Below, one piece after another: positions 58,425 to 64,000 of a stretch of DNA of 64,000 bases (position 1 is the first letter of the stretch; every line of letters begins with the position of its first letter). Source of the stretch: Epiperipatus broadwayi (Eukaryota > Onychophora > Udeonychophora > Euonychophora > Peripatidae). The position numbers were made by a program, and so were the translations under genes. The notes beneath the pieces are model-generated. The model made no database searches, was not told the origin of the DNA, and worked only from the letters and a program-made list of their open reading frames with translations. Where the stretch lies: NCBI GenBank assembly GCA_028023455.1, contig JAQFVV010006543.1:682001-746000 (forward strand). Reading direction: 5' to 3'.

Positions 58425-58800
58425 TTGAGTTTAATGGAGAATATTATAAGCAAAACAAGGGATTACTAATAAAAGGGGAATTAAGTGGGGTACTTAGTAA
58501 TATATATATATATATATATATATATATGGAGAATATAGAAGATTTAATGATTAATAATACTAATGGTTCAATTTTTATGAAAAGATATGTTGATGATTAT
58601 TTATTGATTTTCAACAAGAGTCAAAAGCTAATAGATATGTATCTTGATGAGATTAATAGGTTAGATAAAAATATAAAATTTACAGTAGAAAAATAAAATG
58701 ATAATAAGTTATCATATTTGGATATTTTGTTAGAAAAATCATATAAAAGTGATAAATGCAAGATAGAGACATCTGTATGTAAAAAAAACTAATGTAGATA
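58425..58800 (+). pseudogene. Penelope-like reverse transcriptase C-terminal part
   Basis: The frame reads FNGEYYKQNKGLLIKGELSG then VLSNI, equivalent to the FxFxGxxYxQxxGxxMGxxLS...ANI block. A TA microsatellite (58500-58527) follows that adds a run of alternating Y and I. Next is FMKRYVDDYLLIFNKSQ, the catalytic YVDD box, then KFTVEK, a stop, and NDNKLSYLDILLEKS. The TA expansion and stops show decay. By family analogy this enzyme copies element RNA onto nicked DNA. Confidence 0.85.
58500..58527 (+). repeat. (TA)n run inside the Penelope-like reverse transcriptase
   Basis: A pure alternating TA run between the codons for LSNI and MENIED. Confidence 0.9.
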
Positions 58801-59162
58801 GCAATATAACTAATTGGAATTCAAATATAGATGTTAAATATAAAATAAGTAGTATAAATTCAAGAATATATAGGGCTTGGAATTATTGCTCAGATGAGGA
58901 AGATTATAAAAGACAGATAGAATTAATAATTAAAGAGTTTAGAGATAATGAATATTCAGAAAAAGTTATAGAAGAAAATTGGAAGAGAAATTTAATACAA
59001 GTAATGGGATAGTAAGTAGAAAAAATAAAATAGATAAGAATAAATATATAGGTATTAAAACTTATAATAATAGTATTGTAAAAAGTATTAATAGAATAAT
59101 TATTAGAATTAACAAAAAAGTTTAATAATGTAATAAAATTTAAGACAGTAAATAAAAGAAGA

Positions 59163-59492
59163 ATGACTATACTTAATATATTAGATAATAAGTATGTAAG
59201 AAAAGTAGAAAAAAACATAAATGGTGTATATAAAATTGAATGCAAATCATGTAAAAGTAAAAATATAAAAACTAATTATGTGGGAGAAATAAAGAATTCA
59301 ATTTATAGCAGATTAATTCAACATAAATATAAGAAATCACCTATTTATTTACATTCATTAGAAACAGGACATAGCTTTGAAAAAGATTGTATAAAAATGA
59401 TAGGGGATAGGATAATTAAAGAGGCAATCTTGATTAAGAGTATAAAACCAAGTCTTAATAGGGATTTTAGGGTAAGAACAATAATTTTATAA
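59163..59492 (+). CDS. GIY-YIG endonuclease domain of the Penelope-like element
   Basis: 109 residues from an internal ATG. It is the C-terminal domain of the element polyprotein, not a separate gene. Visible motifs: GVYKIECKSCKS (the GIY-type block, residues about 20-31) with the paired cysteines typical of this family, NYVGEIKNSIYSRLIQHK (the YIG-type block with R and H, residues about 39-56), LETGHSF (H), RIIKEAILIKSIKP (catalytic E) and LNRDF near the end. All usual catalytic positions appear present. It is open to its stop at 59492, unlike the reverse transcriptase part upstream. The domain cuts target DNA in its family. Confidence 0.88.
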   Translation: MTILNILDNKYVRKVEKNINGVYKIECKSCKSKNIKTNYVGEIKNSIYSRLIQHKYKKSPIYLHSLETGHSFEKDCIKMIGDRIIKEAILIKSIKPSLNRDFRVRTIIL

Positions 59493-60033
59493 ACATTTAT
59501 TAATAATAATTAGAATTTGAAAAGATTAAAAGAAAAAAGTTAAAGAAAATGACAATAGAGGGAGTGTTAAACAAGTACAAATTTTGAATTTTTTGTCAGT
59601 TGGGTTTTGGAAATAGAATTAACAAGAGATAGGTATTTTTTTGTAATATAAAAAATAATAAATAAAAAAATTTTGTAATGTGGGAAAAATTAATTGTTAG
59701 AAATATTTAATAAAAATAAGACAAGATTAGAAGTTGATTTTATAATATAAGAAAAATGATAATAATATGTATTAAATAATAAAATAAATGTTAAAGTTAT
59801 AATTATTATATTAAATAATATTTTAAAAAATAAAATAAAGTGATATAAAATAAATTAATATAAAATATTGATAAAATTATTATAAAAGTAAAGTAATAAA
59901 ATGTGAAATGTTTATTTGTAAAGGTCATATTAAAATGTATAATTATTTTTGTTTATATTGTGTATTTAATTATGTATATCAATATGTGGATAAGTGTAAT
60001 AATTGTATAATTATATATTTGAATATTGTAAGT

Positions 60034-60060
60034 CTGATGATGACTGCAGGACAGTCGAAA
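60034..60060 (+). ncRNA. Hammerhead-like motif at the 3' end of the Penelope-like element
   Basis: CTGATGA (60034-60040), one extra T, stem GACTG (60042-60046) with loop CAGGA and CAGTC (60052-60056), then GAAA (60057-60060), followed by CTGTTAG. CTGANGA-stem-GAAA is the conserved core order of hammerhead ribozymes, which Penelope-like elements are known to carry. The extra base before the stem and the lack of an obvious stem I argue against confident activity. Confidence 0.55.
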
Positions 60061-60100
60061 CTGTTAGTTTGATATAAATAAAAGTATTGATAAAAGTGTT

Positions 60101-60598
60101 TAAGAAAGGTGTAAATTGTATATGTTATAGTAGAAATCAATACATAGGAAAACAAGTAGAAAATGTATGATTTTATATATATCTTCATATAGTTAATATA
60201 TGGAAATAAAGTTTTTGAAAAGAAGTTAGAAGAAGTTTGTGAAGTTATTTATAATGTTGAAGAACATATATATTTTAAAGAAGACGGTGATTGTTTAATT
60301 TGTTATTGTAATCTTATATTGTCAGGTAAAATCCAATCAGATTATTATTGCTATAATAATAAGAACAACAACAGTAATAACTTCAAATAATCACACAGAA
60401 AAAACTCACAAAACTTGTCTAATATATTTCTATATATAGATAGGTATGTGTAAAATGTGAAATCAAGGAATCCTTTATAGTTCTTCATTGGCAATGCTAT
60501 ACATTTGCTTTTAAAAATTCCATAAGTACAATGTTTTTTAAAAAATTAGTATACTTATTTGTTATTTTTATTATATATATTGTACTTTTTTATTGTAG
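60101..60598. other. AT-rich DNA next to the Penelope-like element
   Basis: May contain more element-related sequence up to about 60330, but no second copy in the window confirms it. It ends in a T-rich tract and AG that precede the candidate exon. Confidence 0.35.
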
Positions 60599-60703
60599 GC
60601 TTGGGGGTAATGAGCATTATAATGGCTACAGTCACTTATATAAGACTGTATCTGAAGAAGAAAGCTCGGCGGAGACCTCGACAAGAACGTTATTACAATG
60701 GAG
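60599..60703 (+). CDS. Candidate internal host exon, 105 bases
   Basis: A GC-richer island preceded by a T-rich tract ending TTTTTTATTGTAG and followed by GAG then GTATAT, fitting splice acceptor and donor. The length is a multiple of three. Two frames are open. One reads LGVMSIIMATVTYIRLYLKK then KARRRPRQERYYNG, a hydrophobic stretch followed by a basic cluster like a membrane segment and its cytoplasmic edge. The other reads LGGNEHYNGYSHLYKTVSEE then ESSAETSTRTLLQW. I recognise neither, and no neighbouring exon is visible, so it may be chance or part of a gene with long introns. Confidence 0.35.
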
Positions 60704-61154
60704 GTATATTTATTTAATTATTATGCTATATACAATTTTTTCTTTGTCTTTGTACATACTATACATGAAGGATCTTAAGATGAAATAGGTGAAATAGTTA
60801 GTATATCTTCTTGTTAAACCCTAGGTCTGGAATTTAAATATAGGTTGTATTTTTTTTTTCAAACTGAAGTAATAATCTTTAAACAATCCAATATGGAGCA
60901 CAGATCTCCCTAAATGTTTCTCTATGAAGAAATGATGAAATAAAATGCAGTTTTTCTTCTTTTTTTACCATTCATCTAGAAATAGTTGAATACTTTTACA
61001 CATTAATAATTGGATGGCAATCTGGGCTGACATTGGGATATCAACTAAAAGAAAATTTTACGCTCAAAACTTAAGCAAACTATCAAATTTCAATGTCGTG
61101 ATTATGAGTTACAAATGCATTAACAATTCTTTCATACACACACATATATATATA
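60704..61154. other. AT-rich DNA, no gene seen
   Basis: Nothing recognised. Ends in a CA/TA run beside repeat H. Confidence 0.4.
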
Positions 61155-61485
61155 GTGTAACCATCTGAGTTACATGGCACACAGCAACATAGTTGTGAGT
61201 GTACAGATATATATATATAAAGTTGAAAGGAAAAGTATAAACACAGACATAAATTTTTGTAGATACTTTCTACATTTCACTTGGAATAAAAATAATAAAA
61301 AAATGGTTAAATAACTCTGGATTAAAAACAGAATTTTATTATAAATTAAAACATTTAAAAAGATCTAAATATTATTATTTGTAACTCTGATTTTGAAATT
61401 TAAAAACAAGCATGTCTACTGATAATTGTAAAAATGTCTATCTATGAAAATCTTTTAATTAATGCTTGTATACATTTCTTTATTT
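61155..61485 (+). repeat. Repeat H, truncated copy
   Basis: TGTAACCATCTGAGTTACAT, GGCACACAGCAACATAGTTG, ATAAACACAGACATAAATTT, GGAATAAAAATAATAAA and AACAAGCATGTCTACTGATA match 62.07-62.40 kb. Similarity stops after TTATTTTTAAAAATC. Confidence 0.88.
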
Positions 61486-62071
61486 ATTTTTAAAAATCAT
61501 TCTTGAAGTGTGTTTAGATGTATTTTCAGTTTTGATGATGGATGGAGATTTTTGTCATTGGCTTGAGGATGAAATGTTTTCATGCAATCCCATGAGGTGT
61601 TCTATCTCGGTTATTTGCTCCAACCCATTTTTTGTATTTCATATTGTTAATCACAGAGCAGTTAATATAGTCCTGCCATGATTCCAGCCTCTAAGTCTCC
61701 AAAAAAAGAAGTAAGGCATAGCTCAAAGAAGCAGGGCATAGTTTTATATTTTTCAGTCCATCCATGGAGGAGGACTTTATAAAGAATTTTGCATTATTCT
61801 TATCATGGGTTGTAGTAGTTGATAATGTCTCAATTGAGGTAGACCTCTTGGTGTTCATGGTGCATTGTGTATTTATAATCCAATGGCTGAATTCTTTATC
61901 TCAAAATTGCAGATCACTATTCATTCTGTTAACTGTCAGATGTCTGTCAGATCTCTAAAAAAATTGATGAGTGCATAGTTTTAGGTATGAACTTTGTTTT
62001 GATTGTACATGTAGATTATGTGAAATATTGTTAGAAAGGTGTTTCGTTTCTTTTTTCCTCAGAGTGGAGCA
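61486..62071. other. Unique segment between two H copies
   Basis: Short open frames at 61466-61681, 61764-61958 and 61971-62168 show no known domain. The segment is GC-richer than its flanks but not recognised. Confidence 0.4.
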
Positions 62072-64000
62072 ATGTAACCATCTGGGTTACATGGCACACA
62101 GCAACTTAGTTATATATATATATAAAGTTGGAAGGAAAAGAAATAAACACAGACATAAACTTTTGTAGATATTTTCTACATTTCACTTGGAATAAAAATA
62201 ATAAATAAAGGGTTAAATAACTCTGGATTAAAAACAATTTTTTTTATAAATTAAAACATTTAAAAAGGTCTAAATATTATTTGTAACTCTGATTTTGAAA
62301 TTTAAAAACAAGCATGTCTACTGATAAATGTAAAAATGTCTATCTTTGAAAATCTTTTAATTAATGCTTGAATACATTTCTTTATTTATTTTTAAAAATC
62401 TTTATAGATTAAAAATTCCAAAAGTAGCTTTTAATTAAAAGTCCTTTGAAAAGTGTAAAAACATGTAGATCACACCTTTGGTAAAATTTCAAAGTAGTGA
62501 TTTGAAAAAATTAAAATTGATTTTAATCAAGATAAAGATTGGACAGAAGAAAATCTGTTTTCAGTTAGTCTTTATCACCTCAAGATTAAAAAGGATTAGA
62601 CAGATTGAAAACAGTCTGCAATGTGTTTTTATTATCTCAGGTAATTCTCTGAAATAACTGATAAAAAATATCAGTTTAGTTTGGTTTGCAGTTTTTGTAA
62701 GAACTGGCCATAAGAATCTGGTTTTAATATTTTAAGAAGCAATGGCCAAATAGGCCAGCTTCAAAGTTTGGATAGTAATTTTCTGAAGATAGTTCTTGTC
62801 TCAATATTTTTGTGAAGCAATTGTCTAGAAGAATTGGTGTTTGGAGAGTTGTGAAAATAAAAATAGCTTCCATGAAGATATAGCTGAATTCAAGCCAGTA
62901 GATCCAACAGTGAGCAGTCTATTAGTTCTACATAATGAAGTTTTGATTCACTTGAAGACTGGGTCAACTTAAAATGGATCAATTAACCTGTAAAAATGTG
63001 TTCTGGAAGACAGTTTGCTGATCTGAAGCTTATTAAGCCCTAGACAGAAGGGGGAATGGCAACACACCTGATATATATATACCTTCCTGATTATGACAAT
63101 TCTGGATTATACCTGTCTCACCAAGACCAACTCACAAGGAGAAGCACAGATAAGGATATATACAATGGTGAGTAGCAGCATTATATATAATGAGAATGAA
63201 ATTTTAAATAAATTTCTTTGGTAAAAATGACATTTTAAAAATCTATATATTTTAAAGGATAAGAAGTACATAATTTTGCTTGAATTGAATTAAAATCTAA
63301 AAGTAATGATTAATTCATGGACAATTTATTTTGAAAAAGGAAAAAGAGGACTTCAAAAATCTTTTTAGATTAATTTAAAGATGTAATTATTTAATTGAGA
63401 GTAACCTGTCATAAAAAAAAACTTTTGAGTTACTTGTCAAAAAAATTGACTTTTTTTTTTAAAAAAAAGGAATCTATATGTTCATAGATACACATGCATG
63501 TGTGAATTTTGTATATAGTTTTCAAATGGTACTAAATGGCCAGAGCATTGATGATGATCAGCATGTTTTAATGTCCCAGCATTATTGTTTTGATCCTTAT
63601 GATTTTTGATTGTTATATATTTTAATGGATTAGCACTTGAGTTTGTGCAGCCAGATTATGTCTAAATAATTGCCCAAAGCTAACAAAGGCTCAATACTGA
63701 GCCTGGTCTACAGAAGACCCATTTCCAATCCAGCCACAAGATGGACTGTTGATTTTATTTGATGTATTATTGATTATTCATGATGATGACTAGTTTCTTT
63801 TAAGTATTACCTATATTGATTTTTATTTTTATTATTATAATGCTGGTTGGTGTATAGTTAATCATAGAGGCTCTGAGGTGTAACTAGGCTGATCTCTCAG
63901 AGAATTCTCATTATCTCATGCTCTCTTGAAAAAAAAACATGTCTTATATATTTTTAGATATTAACATTATTTAATATCTTCTCATCTTTTAATATCTCTT
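62072..64000 (+). repeat. Long repeat H, copy 2 (runs off the window)
   Basis: Starts TGTAACCATCTGGGTTACAT, a small hairpin in itself, and follows copy 1 block by block: CAGTGAGCAGTCTATTAGTT, GAAGACTGGGTCAACTT, GGCCAGAGCATTGATGATGA, CAGCATTATTG and CACAAGATGGACTGTTGATT. The last 80 bases still resemble copy 1 around 53290-53370, so the true end is beyond or near 64000. Confidence 0.8.

Larger units (their letters stand above)
58395..60100 (+). mobile_element. Penelope-like element, 5' truncated
   Basis: In order on the plus strand: reverse transcriptase remnant (58425-58700), a linker typical of the family (SYLDILLE, SSINSRIYRAWNYCSDEED), a GIY-YIG endonuclease (59163-59492) and an AT-rich 3' region with a hammerhead-like motif at 60034-60060. 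Reverse transcriptase joined to a C-terminal GIY-YIG domain is diagnostic of Penelope-like elements. The N-terminal part of the reverse transcriptase is missing, and stops or frame changes are present. Confidence 0.9.

Noticed and set aside
59000-59245. Minus-strand open frame of 113 residues over the Penelope-like element
   Set aside because: Antisense shadow of the GIY-YIG and linker region, with no domain of its own.
61155-62400. LTR retrotransposon with two LTRs (TG-starting direct repeats 917 bases apart)
   Set aside because: No primer-binding site, polypurine tract, gag or pol is visible between them, and a third copy at 50.5 kb is embedded in a longer unit.

Overview
The window looks like non-coding DNA from an AT-rich, repeat-rich invertebrate animal genome. 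By eye it is roughly three-quarters A+T. It has no bacterial-style operons and no long host ORFs. The longest open frames all belong to transposable elements: an RTE-like LINE, a second LINE clade, a Merlin DNA transposon, mariner, a pogo/Tigger-like element and a Penelope-like element with a GIY-YIG endonuclease. This mixture is typical of metazoans, but I cannot name the species. The only traces of host protein sequence are an inverted pair of ribosomal protein P1 fragments near 49.5 kb and one possible internal exon at 60.6 kb, so the window is probably intergenic or a very long intron.

Layout. 0-8 kb: dispersed repeats, a tRNA-like SINE, a palindrome at 3.06-3.34 kb and the first copies of an abundant foldback family (called A here). 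8-15 kb: an old plus-strand LINE (LINE-2) split by a minus-strand RTE-like LINE, with its own 3' part carrying an internal inversion. 15-23 kb: a direct plus inverted repeat cluster (family E), another LINE-2 3' end, SINE-like tandem copies and more family A. 24-25.5 kb: a 1.47-kb pogo/Tigger-like transposon with TA target duplication. 25.5-26.5 kb: another palindrome. 27.0-30.96 kb: a complete Merlin transposon with 8-bp target duplications and a triplicated right end. 32.8-36.3 kb: the best RTE-like copy, lying between inverted repeats. 36.3-36.9 kb: a near-perfect palindrome (family C). 37.9-39 kb: a mariner relic. 42-43.4 kb: a hairpin (D) and a decayed RTE-like copy. 46-56 kb: foldback family B, the ribosomal P1 fragments and a long repeat H. 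56.5-57.5 kb: a second pogo-like element. 58.4-60.1 kb: a 5'-truncated Penelope-like element. 61-64 kb: further copies of repeat H.

The most interesting thread is a small RNA-like motif: CTGANGA, one extra base, a short hairpin, then GAAA. It sits at the 3' end of the Penelope-like element and recurs, intact or eroded, inside several otherwise different palindromic repeats (families A, B, C and the 3.1-kb palindrome). In family A the hairpin changes in a paired way between copies, and three copies have 13-16 bp target-site duplications with one constant and one variable end. Together this suggests foldback repeats moved by a Penelope-like or other target-primed mechanism and carrying a hammerhead-like motif. 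That is inference, to be tested with covariance models and genome-wide alignments.
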